Assembly (NCBI RefSeq): GCF_014697475.1
Contig: NZ_JACJRV010000071.1
Coordinates: 1-38,173, forward strand
Source: Nostoc sp. FACHB-152
GTDB taxonomy: Bacteria > Cyanobacteriota > Cyanobacteriia > Cyanobacteriales > Nostocaceae
Length of the DNA: 38,173 bases
Direction: 5' to 3'
Below the pieces are notes generated by a model that worked only from the letters and a program-made list of their open reading frames with translations, ran no database searches and was not told the DNA's origin. Each line of letters opens with the position of its first letter. The stretch's first letter is position 1. This document shows positions 17,486 through 26,075 of this stretch, one piece after another. Position numbers and translations under genes: made by a program.

Positions 17486-17725
17486 TTACTCCTCTATCAG
17501 TTGTCTCAGATCCTCGATGTTGGAGGAAAACTTCAGTTCACCTTTCTGCTGTTCAATTTTTGCTAACTGAAAGTTATCGTATATCTCTTCACGGCGCTCT
17601 TCAGGAAGGTATTGCTGCAACAAAAGTTGAAGTTCACGCTTCTCATCTACTGAGAGACTTTTGATTACTTCGACCAGATCACTAAAAATCATCGGCTGCA
17701 AGACTTCATTGTACTCATCCATCAT
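17486..17725 (-). CDS. antitoxin partner of the RelE/YafQ-type toxin
   Basis: This 79-residue acidic protein lies directly upstream of the toxin, with a 2-base gap. Its N-terminal part (VLQPMIFSDLVEVIKSLSVDEK) is predicted to be helical. The C-terminal half is Gln/Glu-rich with an exposed tail (SSNIEDLRQLIEE), as expected for a segment that wraps the toxin. No classical ribbon-helix-helix or AbrB motif is certain. Two consecutive ATG codons mark the start, with a weak ribosome binding site. Such antitoxins usually repress their own operon, but no operator palindrome is obvious in the 130 bases upstream. Confidence 0.75.
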   Translation of the reverse strand: MMDEYNEVLQPMIFSDLVEVIKSLSVDEKRELQLLLQQYLPEERREEIYDNFQLAKIEQQKGELKFSSNIEDLRQLIEE

Positions 17726-17767
17726 TCTAGCTAACGAGGAACAAAGCTCTCAATATTAAAAAGGTGG

Positions 17768-17785
17768 GTGACATTTTATTTACAC
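17768..17785. repeat. left copy of GTGACATTTTATT repeat
   Basis: GTGACATTTTATTTACAC, matching 16 of 18 bases of the sequence at 18481-18498. The two copies bracket the unrecognised gene at 17858-18412. Confidence 0.5.
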
Positions 17786-17857
17786 AGTCTACAAGATTTT
17801 GCGATCGCTCATGGTCATTTCATTTAAGTACGTTGCAAGATAGCCTATCAAGTTGGA

Positions 17858-18412
17858 TCAAATCTTGAAGTGGATTGCAGCTAATTCATCGTCATTCCCA
17901 CCTTGCTTTTTTAAAGTATTCCAAATTACCGAAAAGTTGTGTAACTCGGAAGCACCTTGCCTAATCCAATATTTAGGAGAATTGACCGATATCTCTACTA
18001 ATGAGTTTTCATTCCAAAATCTGAGTAAATAAACTTCAATTTCATTGCCAACAGTCGGATAAGTCTTGAACTTAAATTCGTTGTACCATTTCTTGGCGCA
18101 GAACAATAATTCTTGAGGCAAATTACCTGTAATCCAAGTATCCCATTCGCCACCTGCATCGTGAAGATAATCATAATGTTGATCAATCGCTTTTCCTTCC
18201 TGACTTAGTATGACAACCATCTTTTCATATTTAAAATAGCCATCATTGAAGAGTGAAAAGCTATGCTTATAAGACTTACTCCTAAATACTGCTTGAATAG
18301 CAAGGAAACCAATGCAGTTTTGACAAATTCCGTCGTATCTATCCGTACTTGGGTAAAGAGTTATTTTGGGCCTACAGTATATGCAACAATAGGCTGATTC
18401 TAAGTTGTTCAT
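17858..18412 (-). CDS. unrecognised protein with paired CxxC zinc-binding motifs
   Basis: This 184-residue protein starts at the ATG at 18412, chosen because GAGG lies eight bases upstream. Longer starts would run into the palindrome at 18477-18500. Near the N-terminus Cys10-x2-Cys13 and Cys30-x2-Cys33 (CIYC, CQNC) form a probable zinc finger. The rest mixes aromatic and charged residues (YDYLHDAGGEWDTWITGNL, KKWYNEFKFKTYP, VYLLRFWNENSLVEISVNSP) and ends WNTLKKQGGNDDELAAIHFKI-like. No membrane segment is present. I do not recognise the family. It sits between near-identical short repeats and next to a toxin-antitoxin pair, which suggests an accessory gene. Confidence 0.6.
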   Translation of the reverse strand: MNNLESAYCCIYCRPKITLYPSTDRYDGICQNCIGFLAIQAVFRSKSYKHSFSLFNDGYFKYEKMVVILSQEGKAIDQHYDYLHDAGGEWDTWITGNLPQELLFCAKKWYNEFKFKTYPTVGNEIEVYLLRFWNENSLVEISVNSPKYWIRQGASELHNFSVIWNTLKKQGGNDDELAAIHFKI

Positions 18413-18476
18413 ATGGTGCCTCAAAACTGTCAACCAAGCAGTACATAACAGACAGAATTTTTCCATGTGCAAAGAT

Positions 18477-18500
18477 GTGCGTGACATTTTATTCACGCAC
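18477..18500. repeat. palindrome GTGCGTGA-N8-TCACGCAC
   Basis: Perfect 8-bp arms with an 8-base loop (CATTTTAT), upstream of the unrecognised zinc-finger gene. Part of it matches the repeat at 17768-17785. It could be an operator or the right edge of an inserted segment. Confidence 0.55.
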
Positions 18501-18537
18501 GCTACTGAAATAACAAGCCTAAATTAGTGCATTAACA

Positions 18538-21135
18538 CTATGAATCCGATTTTTTAGACTTCGCCTCCAAATCTTCTAAGCGACTTTTAAGTTCTTGGTT
18601 TTGTTGTTTGATTTGGTCGAGTTCCTCGCGCAATTGCCGCAAGGCAGTTTCCGGGCCGATATGCTTTTGGACATTGGCAATTTCTTCGTCAGCATAGCGA
18701 CGCACTCGCCCATCGGGCGTTTGGTCGGAAAGTGCGCGCAAAATCCCAATCGCTTTCGGTGTCTCCATTTGTCCCAAGGAGGCGACTACCGCCATTTGAG
18801 TTAAGAAGAAAGTTTCTTTGGCAAGTTCTGCTAATCTGTCTAAAATCCGTTCCAGGTTTACAGGCGTTTGACCAACGGAAATCTTACCTAAAGCCCGGAT
18901 AGCTGGTAAACGTAATGCTTGTGGAATCCCCAGTTTTGTGTATTCCAAGAGTAGATTTAAAGCTGCTTCTGAGGTTTTGAGTTCTGCTAAACCACCAACC
19001 GCCCCAGCGCGGACTACTTCATTCCAACCTGCTTTTTCTTCTAAAACAGATTTTAGTAGCTTGATAGCTTTATCTTCCTTGGGCTTTTCGTCTAGATTAG
19101 CAGCTGCGATCGCGCCAATTGCACGGGCGGCGGCGGCTTCTACATAATAACTGCGATCGCCTTCCTGCACTACTTCTTTCACAGCCTTATAACTATCATG
19201 GGTTTTGATTGTTGCTAATGCTGTGACTACAGCACGGCGCACATAAGGATTTTTATCTTTTAATCCAGCGATTAACCCATCAAAAGCCTGATCTAACTTG
19301 ACTTCTGCCAGATGTTTTGCTACTTCTACCCGCACACCCCAAAATGGTTCGTTTTTCAGTGACTTTGATAGGGCTTTGGTAGCTTCCAAACCACCTTTTT
19401 TCGCCAAAGCTGCGGCTGCATAAATCCGCGAAAGGGGGTCAGGGTCAAATTCTAACTGTGCTTTTAACTCAGGTACAGGATATTCCAAAGCTACAGTTTT
19501 CAGGAAATGATTACCGACATCAAAACTAATAAAATCAGGTTTGGCTGACAGTGGAAAGTAGAAACTTTGTTCGTGTTCATGCACTCGGACGGTAAAAGTT
19601 GTTAGCTTTGCAGGTTCTCCTTTCTGTACATGACCGAATCCGATGGGAATTTTTAGGTCAAATAAATCTTTACTACTGTTTTTATCAGCTTGGGTTTGGG
19701 TAACTGTGACCTTTGCTAAATTAGCATCTCCATCCCAAGAGTAAGCCAGTTTAAAATCAGGATGACCGCCACGATAAACGTATTGGTCGAAGAGGAAAGC
19801 TAGATTTCGTCCTGTTGCTTTATCAACGGCGCGGAGTAAGTCTACTGTCTCAACTGTTTTATGGGCATTATCTTGGACAAATGTTTGAATAGCGTGCCAA
19901 AATAATTCCTCTCCCAATTCCGCCCGAATCATGTGATAAACACAAGATCCTTTTTCGTAGATGTGTCGGTCATAAAGTTCAATGGCTTCGCGGTAAACAT
20001 GAGTTACCATTGGTCGGCGATAGCGGCTGCTATCTTCGCTTAAGTAACTACGCGCCTCTATTAAGCGATAGTATGCGGCTTCTTCTGCACTGTATTCATG
20101 TTCTGTCCACATGACTTCTGAATAAGAAGCCATACCTTCTTTAATCCAAGCATGAGACCAATGCTTAATTACCAACAAATCGCCAAACCATTGGTGCGCC
20201 AGTTCGTGAACGACTAAACTTTCGGTGTTGCGGTTATCTAAAGCGGCGCGTTCATCCAAAAGACAACGGTCTGTTAATAAGGTGGTGGAAGTATTTTCCA
20301 TCCCCCCAAAGATGAAGTCATCAACGCAAACTTGGGCATATTTAGGAAAAGGGTATGGATAACCATACTTTTCACTCAGAAATTCAACCATACGGGGAGT
20401 TTTGCCCATACTGCGTTTAGCATCTGCTTCCCGGCCTTTTTCTACGTAGTAAGTGACTGGTTTACCTTTCCACTCATCACGAATTTCGGCAAAGTCGCCA
20501 ACAGCCAGAGTCATCAAGTAGGTGGGATGAACTTGCTGCTGTGACCAATGATAGATTTTGTAGTCTCCTGCGTCAGAGGTGTCAATTAATTCACCGTTAG
20601 AAATTGCCACTAGAGACTTAGGAACCCGGACGCGAATTTCGGAAGTAGATAGTTGACCGGGATAATCAAAGCAGGGGAACCAAAAACGGGAGTCTTCGTC
20701 TTCACCTTGAGTCCAGACTTGAGTTGGCTTGTGAGGATAGGGTTTGTCTGGTTGGATAAAGTAGATACCACGTTGGGGTTTTTCGGCTGAGTATGCGATC
20801 GCAATCAATATTTTTTTGCCAAGTTCGGTTGGTTGCGAAAGCTGAATCGAAAGCTGTTCGCCGTCGTAGTCAAATTTTTGTGCTACCTCATCCACTTGCA
20901 CAGACTGGATATTTAAGTTGACTGCATCCAGCGTCAAACGCTCAATTCCACTGCGGACTGGCAAAAGACGAATACTACAACTGCCTTGATAACTTTGATT
21001 AGGGATATCTAAACTCAGATCAAGAAAAATATGCTCTACCTGACCAGGGCGATCGGGGTTATAGTGTGGTCTGGCTCCTGGTAGCTCAAAAGATTTGTGT
21101 CCGTTATTTTCTGTATCAAAATAATAATTCGACAT
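18538..21135 (-). CDS. pepN: M1-family aminopeptidase with C-terminal HEAT repeats
   Basis: This 865-residue zinc aminopeptidase has the exopeptidase motif FGGMEN at 276-281, the zinc site HELAHQWFGDL starting at His310, and Glu333 in WIKEGMASYSE. It would remove N-terminal residues from peptides in the cytoplasm. After the catalytic and beta-sandwich domains (to about 555), the C-terminal part is a series of HEAT-like helical repeats, with motifs such as DPLSRIYAAAALAKKGG, VRVEVAKHLAEV, NPYVRRAVVTALATI and VRAGAVGGLAEL. It ends in a coiled coil (about 828-860, LRQLREELDQIKQQNQELKS). This architecture is common in cyanobacterial M1 peptidases. The HEAT part may bind partners. Confidence 0.92.
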   Translation of the reverse strand: MSNYYFDTENNGHKSFELPGARPHYNPDRPGQVEHIFLDLSLDIPNQSYQGSCSIRLLPVRSGIERLTLDAVNLNIQSVQVDEVAQKFDYDGEQLSIQLSQPTELGKKILIAIAYSAEKPQRGIYFIQPDKPYPHKPTQVWTQGEDEDSRFWFPCFDYPGQLSTSEIRVRVPKSLVAISNGELIDTSDAGDYKIYHWSQQQVHPTYLMTLAVGDFAEIRDEWKGKPVTYYVEKGREADAKRSMGKTPRMVEFLSEKYGYPYPFPKYAQVCVDDFIFGGMENTSTTLLTDRCLLDERAALDNRNTESLVVHELAHQWFGDLLVIKHWSHAWIKEGMASYSEVMWTEHEYSAEEAAYYRLIEARSYLSEDSSRYRRPMVTHVYREAIELYDRHIYEKGSCVYHMIRAELGEELFWHAIQTFVQDNAHKTVETVDLLRAVDKATGRNLAFLFDQYVYRGGHPDFKLAYSWDGDANLAKVTVTQTQADKNSSKDLFDLKIPIGFGHVQKGEPAKLTTFTVRVHEHEQSFYFPLSAKPDFISFDVGNHFLKTVALEYPVPELKAQLEFDPDPLSRIYAAAALAKKGGLEATKALSKSLKNEPFWGVRVEVAKHLAEVKLDQAFDGLIAGLKDKNPYVRRAVVTALATIKTHDSYKAVKEVVQEGDRSYYVEAAAARAIGAIAAANLDEKPKEDKAIKLLKSVLEEKAGWNEVVRAGAVGGLAELKTSEAALNLLLEYTKLGIPQALRLPAIRALGKISVGQTPVNLERILDRLAELAKETFFLTQMAVVASLGQMETPKAIGILRALSDQTPDGRVRRYADEEIANVQKHIGPETALRQLREELDQIKQQNQELKSRLEDLEAKSKKSDS

Positions 21136-21369
21136 TGATGCTGACTGGCCTTTTAATCCTAAAAAGTCTAACTAGATGTATGAAATTACCGCTATTTAGT
21201 TGGGTGTTCAAATCTAAATAGCAGATAGGTAATATGCAATCTTTGCAATATTTGAAAGATTATAATTAATCTTTCTCTCGCGGATGTGGATATTTTTGCC
21301 TTTGATAAATTTTCATTGAGTACAAATACTCGTAAATTTTTTCATAGCTTAGAATAGCTTGGCTCATTC

Positions 21370-21455
21370 CAACAAGACCCCTTGCGAGATGAATCACAAA
21401 TCCTTTACGGATTTAGCTCTCATCTTATTGAAGTATTTTTTTGGGGTTCTTGTTG
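21370..21455. ncRNA. candidate structured element: long nested hairpin
   Basis: CAACAAGACCCC (21370-21381) pairs with GGGGTTCTTGTTG (21443-21455). Inside, AGATGA pairs with TCATCT, and AAATCC with GGATTT around a 5-base loop. The nested stems cover 86 bases in the spacer between the divergent pepN and DUF3352 genes. It could be a small RNA, a 5'-leader structure of the DUF3352 mRNA or a palindromic repeat. No T-run supports a terminator. Confidence 0.35.
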
Positions 21456-21591
21456 CTGCTTGTATGTATATTTACTAATTTTAACAGTGAAACCCTGAAG
21501 AAATAGTGAAATTTTTGAATAATTCCGAGAACTCAACAATGACGTTTTTACTAACCTTGGTAAAAATTTGAGAAAAATTAGGACGATCACA

Positions 21592-23289
21592 ATGTTTCAA
21601 AGTAAGTCAAAATTTTTGCTGCCTGCCATTGGTGCATTTGTAGCAGTTGTAGGAGGTGTAGCAGTCTATACATATCTGTTTAAAGGCCCATCCGGAGATA
21701 GCTCAGGTGCTTTAGGTAGTGCTAAGTTAGTTCCAGCCTCAGCACTGATGGCTACCTATGTAACCACCGACCCCCAAGCTTGGGCAAAATTACAACAATT
21801 TGGTACTCCTGAAGCCCAGAAGTTATTAACAAAAAGCCTAGAAAGCTTTAATAAAGATTTATTTAAAGGCAGTGATATTTCTTACGAAAAAGATATCAAG
21901 CCTTGGGTTGGTGGGGTCATGATTGCAGTGTTACCACCAAATCCAACCAAACCTGCTCAGTTAAATATTGGTGTACCTGGTAATAAAGAAATAACTCCTG
22001 CAATTAAGTCGCAACAAGAGGCGAACATTTTAATGGTGGTAGGGATCAAAGATAAACTAACTGCTTTGAATTTTGCTAACAGATTAAAAAGTCAAAAAGG
22101 AGTGAAAAGTCAGGATATTGATTATAAAGGTGAAAAAATAACAGAAACTATAGAAGAAGGTAAACAAACATATAGTGTAGTTATTAATAACAGCTATTTA
22201 TTATTAGCTCCTGAGAAGCAATCTGTAGAAAAAGCAATTGATACTTATAAAGGTCAGCCTTCTTTTGCTACTAAAGAAGGTGCTAGTGATATTTTGCCTA
22301 AAGCGATAAATTTGCAAAACACACTTGCTCAAATTTATGTACCAGACTACGCAAATATGGTACAGCAACTAGCAGCAGCCAGCCCGCAAGCAAGACAATT
22401 ACCTCCACAAAGTTTGTCACAGTTGAAACAAGTAAAATCAATGGTGGCTGGTGTTGGTGTTGATGACCAGGGAGTTAGGGTAAAAGCGATCGCCAATTTA
22501 GATCCGCAACTGAACAAATTTCAGTATCAAAATACGCCAGCTAAAATATTGACGCAATTTCCCAGCGATACCTTTGCCTTAATTAGCGGTAACGGAATTA
22601 GCCGTGGCTGGCAAACATTTGTAGAACAGGCCAAAGAGTATCCCGAATTTCAACAAGGGCTGCAACAGGTACGCGGCCAGATGAAATTCGTTGATCTTGA
22701 CTTAGATAAAGATATTTTTGGCTGGATGGATGGAGAATTTGGCTTGGCTGCGATTCCATCTAATCAAGGCGTGTTAGCAAGTGTAGGTTTTGGCGGTGCT
22801 TTTATATTTGATACCAGCGATCGCAAAACCGCAGAAGCCACCTTCACCAAACTTGATAATCTTGCCAAAGCCCAGAGAATCAACATTGCTACCAGAAATA
22901 TTGGTGGTAAAGATGTCACTGAATGGCAGATACCCCAACAAGGTGCATTATTGTCTCACGGTTGGTTAGATCAAGATACCGTCTTTTTAGCAGTTGGCGG
23001 CCCCGTTGGTGATGCAGTAGTGGCTTCTAACGGCCAAACTTTAGATAAAAGCGACACCTTTAAAACTGTTACAGGTTCATTGCAACAGCCTAACGGTGGC
23101 TATTTTTATTTAGATATGGACAAAACAGTCACTCTAGTTAACCGTTTTGCTAGCCAAGGTAGACCAATTCCACCTGAGACTAGTGCCATCTTGAGTTCGA
23201 TTCGCGGTTTTGCTGCAACTGCTACTAGTCCCGATAAATCAACCAGTCAACTCGAAATTTTATTGGCTTTAAAACCGAGTCAGAAATAG
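21592..23289 (+). CDS. DUF3352 family protein, membrane-anchored
   Basis: From the ATG at 21592 (MFQSKSKF), with AGGA nine bases upstream, this is a 565-residue protein. Residues 8-28 form a single membrane segment (LLPAIGAFVAVVGGVAVYTY), followed by a large extracytoplasmic part. The order of motifs, ALMATYVTTDPQAWAKLQQFGT near the start, DISYEKDIKPWVGG, and repeated blocks such as FQSDTFALISG and FGWMDGEFGLA, fits DUF3352, a cyanobacterial family of unknown function. A TTG eight codons earlier also keeps the frame open. It is divergent from pepN, with a 450-base spacer holding a nested hairpin. Confidence 0.8.
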   Translation: MFQSKSKFLLPAIGAFVAVVGGVAVYTYLFKGPSGDSSGALGSAKLVPASALMATYVTTDPQAWAKLQQFGTPEAQKLLTKSLESFNKDLFKGSDISYEKDIKPWVGGVMIAVLPPNPTKPAQLNIGVPGNKEITPAIKSQQEANILMVVGIKDKLTALNFANRLKSQKGVKSQDIDYKGEKITETIEEGKQTYSVVINNSYLLLAPEKQSVEKAIDTYKGQPSFATKEGASDILPKAINLQNTLAQIYVPDYANMVQQLAAASPQARQLPPQSLSQLKQVKSMVAGVGVDDQGVRVKAIANLDPQLNKFQYQNTPAKILTQFPSDTFALISGNGISRGWQTFVEQAKEYPEFQQGLQQVRGQMKFVDLDLDKDIFGWMDGEFGLAAIPSNQGVLASVGFGGAFIFDTSDRKTAEATFTKLDNLAKAQRINIATRNIGGKDVTEWQIPQQGALLSHGWLDQDTVFLAVGGPVGDAVVASNGQTLDKSDTFKTVTGSLQQPNGGYFYLDMDKTVTLVNRFASQGRPIPPETSAILSSIRGFAATATSPDKSTSQLEILLALKPSQK

Positions 23290-23367
23290 AGAGTCAGAAT
23301 AGGGAAAGAGTTTTCTAATACTCTTTCTCTAATAATAAATGTGCGATCGCATACGTATAACTATTTA

Positions 23368-25932
23368 CTAAACACTACATTGGCTGAGTAGAACTTCTAG
23401 GTCATTTTGTACTTTCTCAAGTTCTTGACGCTTGTGAAAAATTAACTGTTTTTCAGCTTCACGTTGTTCTAGAGTTGCTTCGTGAGCTTTTTCTTGCTGT
23501 TCTAGGAGGTTTTCATAGAGTGCGATCGCTTGCTCAATTATTTTACTTGCTGATTCAATACGGTTATTTAAAACTGTAGTAATTATTTCTTTTAACTTTT
23601 TATCAAATTCATCCCTTGATTCGTTCAATTTTTTAAAACCTATATCACAAACTTTCAGTTTTATTTGGTTTCTTACTCCATCTAGGTCTAGCATTCCTAA
23701 CCCCAATGAACCAGCGATCGCAGCAGCAACACTAGCAACAACAACTGCTATAAATCCAATTCCTGTGAATACTACTAAGCCAGCTGCTAAAGCACCACCT
23801 ATTCCTAGCCCTCCGCCTATGCTTCCCAACCCCATAAAATCATCTTTAATTCCTGTAATAGAAAGATTTATTCGTTCACTAAAACTTGTGTTAACTTGTT
23901 GATCTAAACGTTTAAAATCGCCTTGAATTGCGTCCAGTTCATAAGCCACTTTTGCATCTAAATAACTAAAAACTGTTTTGAATATTTTATCTTTTAGGAT
24001 TTGATTCGCCCAGTCATCTATTTCTTTTGATAAATCCCTGATAAACTGATTAGTATAATCCTTAATCAATTTGTCTCGGCTAAAAACTGGATTATGTTCT
24101 GAATACCAAGATTTACTTTTGTTAGCCATTTTATTGTCTAACTCTTTACGCCAATCATCGCTATATTTAGTAGCTTTATCATAAACTAGCTCTGTAAGAT
24201 TAGATACCAACATACGTATTTTTATATCTCTCCCGCTTGCTTCTCCTATCCTTTCTAAAATATCCTGCTTTTCTGAATCAGAGAGTTTAATTTTTCCATC
24301 TAAAGTCTTTTCAGCTTGAGATAGGCTATCTACAAATTTTTGAATTATTCTATTAACTTGATTGGCAGAATGTTTAATTTTTACTCTGCCACTTTCAAGT
24401 GTTAGAAATTCCTCAAGAGACTGAGTAAAATTCTGGAAGCTTTGCAAATACTCATTTTCTGATCCCTGTAATATTGCATCCAGTGTGGCTTGAGCTGAAA
24501 TTAAGTGAACGCGGTTGTGACCTGTAACTATAGGATTTTCACCCAGTACAAACCTTTCAATTCTCTGTTTTACTTGTTCACGTCCTTTGTCGCTACGTAC
24601 TAAATCTATAAAGTTTCCTACTACAAAAAGATTATTAGCAGGTTCATTTTCTTGACCATCATTTAGTTGAGTTTTTATATCTAAAAGTAAGTCACGTTCT
24701 CCTTGAGTGAAAGAACGTGAAGCATTAGTTAGGAAAATAGCTGCATCAGTATCCTTGAGCAATCTTTGTGTAATTGCAGTACGGTCGGGGTGTTCGTTTA
24801 AGCCTGGAGAATCTATGATTTCTACGCCACTACTACATAACTCTAAACCAGGATGCTCAAAAACAATTTCTGCTATTTCTGAATGTCCGAGTTCATCACT
24901 TAGACAACCTATTGCTGCATCCTCTGAAATTGTCGCCTTCAGTTGATACTGATCACAAGAAATTTCTTCTTGTCGTCCATCTTTATAACGACAAATTACT
25001 CGTTTTTGAGTTCCGTATTTTAAGACTGTTACTGTACCACTACAAGGAATTTCTCTTACAGGTTGTATTTCTTCACCTAGTAAAGTGTTTAATAGAGTTG
25101 ATTTGCCTTGGCTAAATTCACCTATAACGGCTAACCTAAACTGGTGAGACTGCAATTTTTGAGATACTTCACTGGCTTCCTCTATCAGAGTTTGAGGTAG
25201 AAACTCTTGCTTTTGGCATTCCTCAATTATTTGTAATATTTGATAAAAATAATTATTTAATTGCTGATGATAGCTTTGAAGACTTTTTAATTTTTTGTAA
25301 TTTATATTTTGAGGCTGTTTAGTAGTTTTGTGTTCTGGTTTAACAGGTAAAATCTTCAGAATATTGCCGGCTTCTTTGACAAATATAGTATCTAGATTTT
25401 GGAAACGAGAGGGGTTAAGTAAAAAACTTACTTCATTAACAGCAGTAATTTCTACATCCGTGTTATGAGTAAATACAGATTCTACAACTACTAAATGTTG
25501 CGGATTAATATCTAGTTTTTGAGCAAATATTTGTAAATACTTTTTCTCGCGTGAGTCCATTTCACCATCTACTGTTGATATTTCATATCCAAAACTAATT
25601 AATAGCAGTCTTTCTGAGTTTGACAGTGGAGACGCTATGGTTAATAAATCATTTATTTGTTGATGAACTTGATGCTCCTTGATCCCCTTAATCATCAAAT
25701 GTGTTACTCGACGCAAATCACTTTCTGGTAAGCTAAATCGATACAAAATTGCCAGTAACCTCTGCTTTTCTGACTCTGCAACTGTGCCATCTACAAATAT
25801 TACTCCCAGCAGCACTGTTACTAAATTGGCTAAAAATATCAAAAGTGGTGTGATATCTTTTTGACTCAGATTTTGCCCCGTAATGCGCAACATTAATTCA
25901 ACAGTCTGAGCGTCAACCCGTGAAGTATCCAT
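23368..25932 (-). CDS. dynamin-like GTPase with N-terminal TerB-like domain
   Basis: This is an 854-residue protein. Residues 30-155 carry two helical repeats with the TerB-type metal motif, FVDGTVAESEK (47-57) and TVDGEMDSREK (120-130). A dynamin-family GTPase domain follows: G1 GEFSQGKST at 271-279, G2 Thr in CSGTVTVLKYG, G3 DSPGLNE at 374-380 and a G4-like GNFIDLV near 439-445. A helical stalk (about 500-695) leads to a glycine-rich hydrophobic segment (701-748, GGALAAGLVVFTGIGFIAVV), the expected membrane-inserting paddle. A C-terminal coiled coil covers about 800-850. Bacterial dynamins remodel or repair membranes; TerB domains occur in stress and tellurite-resistance contexts. The fusion is unusual. 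It is divergently transcribed from the gene at 26076, with a 143-base spacer. Confidence 0.85.
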   Translation of the reverse strand: MDTSRVDAQTVELMLRITGQNLSQKDITPLLIFLANLVTVLLGVIFVDGTVAESEKQRLLAILYRFSLPESDLRRVTHLMIKGIKEHQVHQQINDLLTIASPLSNSERLLLISFGYEISTVDGEMDSREKKYLQIFAQKLDINPQHLVVVESVFTHNTDVEITAVNEVSFLLNPSRFQNLDTIFVKEAGNILKILPVKPEHKTTKQPQNINYKKLKSLQSYHQQLNNYFYQILQIIEECQKQEFLPQTLIEEASEVSQKLQSHQFRLAVIGEFSQGKSTLLNTLLGEEIQPVREIPCSGTVTVLKYGTQKRVICRYKDGRQEEISCDQYQLKATISEDAAIGCLSDELGHSEIAEIVFEHPGLELCSSGVEIIDSPGLNEHPDRTAITQRLLKDTDAAIFLTNASRSFTQGERDLLLDIKTQLNDGQENEPANNLFVVGNFIDLVRSDKGREQVKQRIERFVLGENPIVTGHNRVHLISAQATLDAILQGSENEYLQSFQNFTQSLEEFLTLESGRVKIKHSANQVNRIIQKFVDSLSQAEKTLDGKIKLSDSEKQDILERIGEASGRDIKIRMLVSNLTELVYDKATKYSDDWRKELDNKMANKSKSWYSEHNPVFSRDKLIKDYTNQFIRDLSKEIDDWANQILKDKIFKTVFSYLDAKVAYELDAIQGDFKRLDQQVNTSFSERINLSITGIKDDFMGLGSIGGGLGIGGALAAGLVVFTGIGFIAVVVASVAAAIAGSLGLGMLDLDGVRNQIKLKVCDIGFKKLNESRDEFDKKLKEIITTVLNNRIESASKIIEQAIALYENLLEQQEKAHEATLEQREAEKQLIFHKRQELEKVQNDLEVLLSQCSV

Positions 25933-26075
25933 ATAGATTTTGAATCAATAGAGTTTTACGGGTTTAGTATGCCCATGTTGAGAAAAAATTTACCTATTTA
26001 CCGAATAAATACGGTTATTTTCTCGAATCAAAACCCGTTAGGCTCAGACAAATTAGCTTTTAACTATGCAAATAT

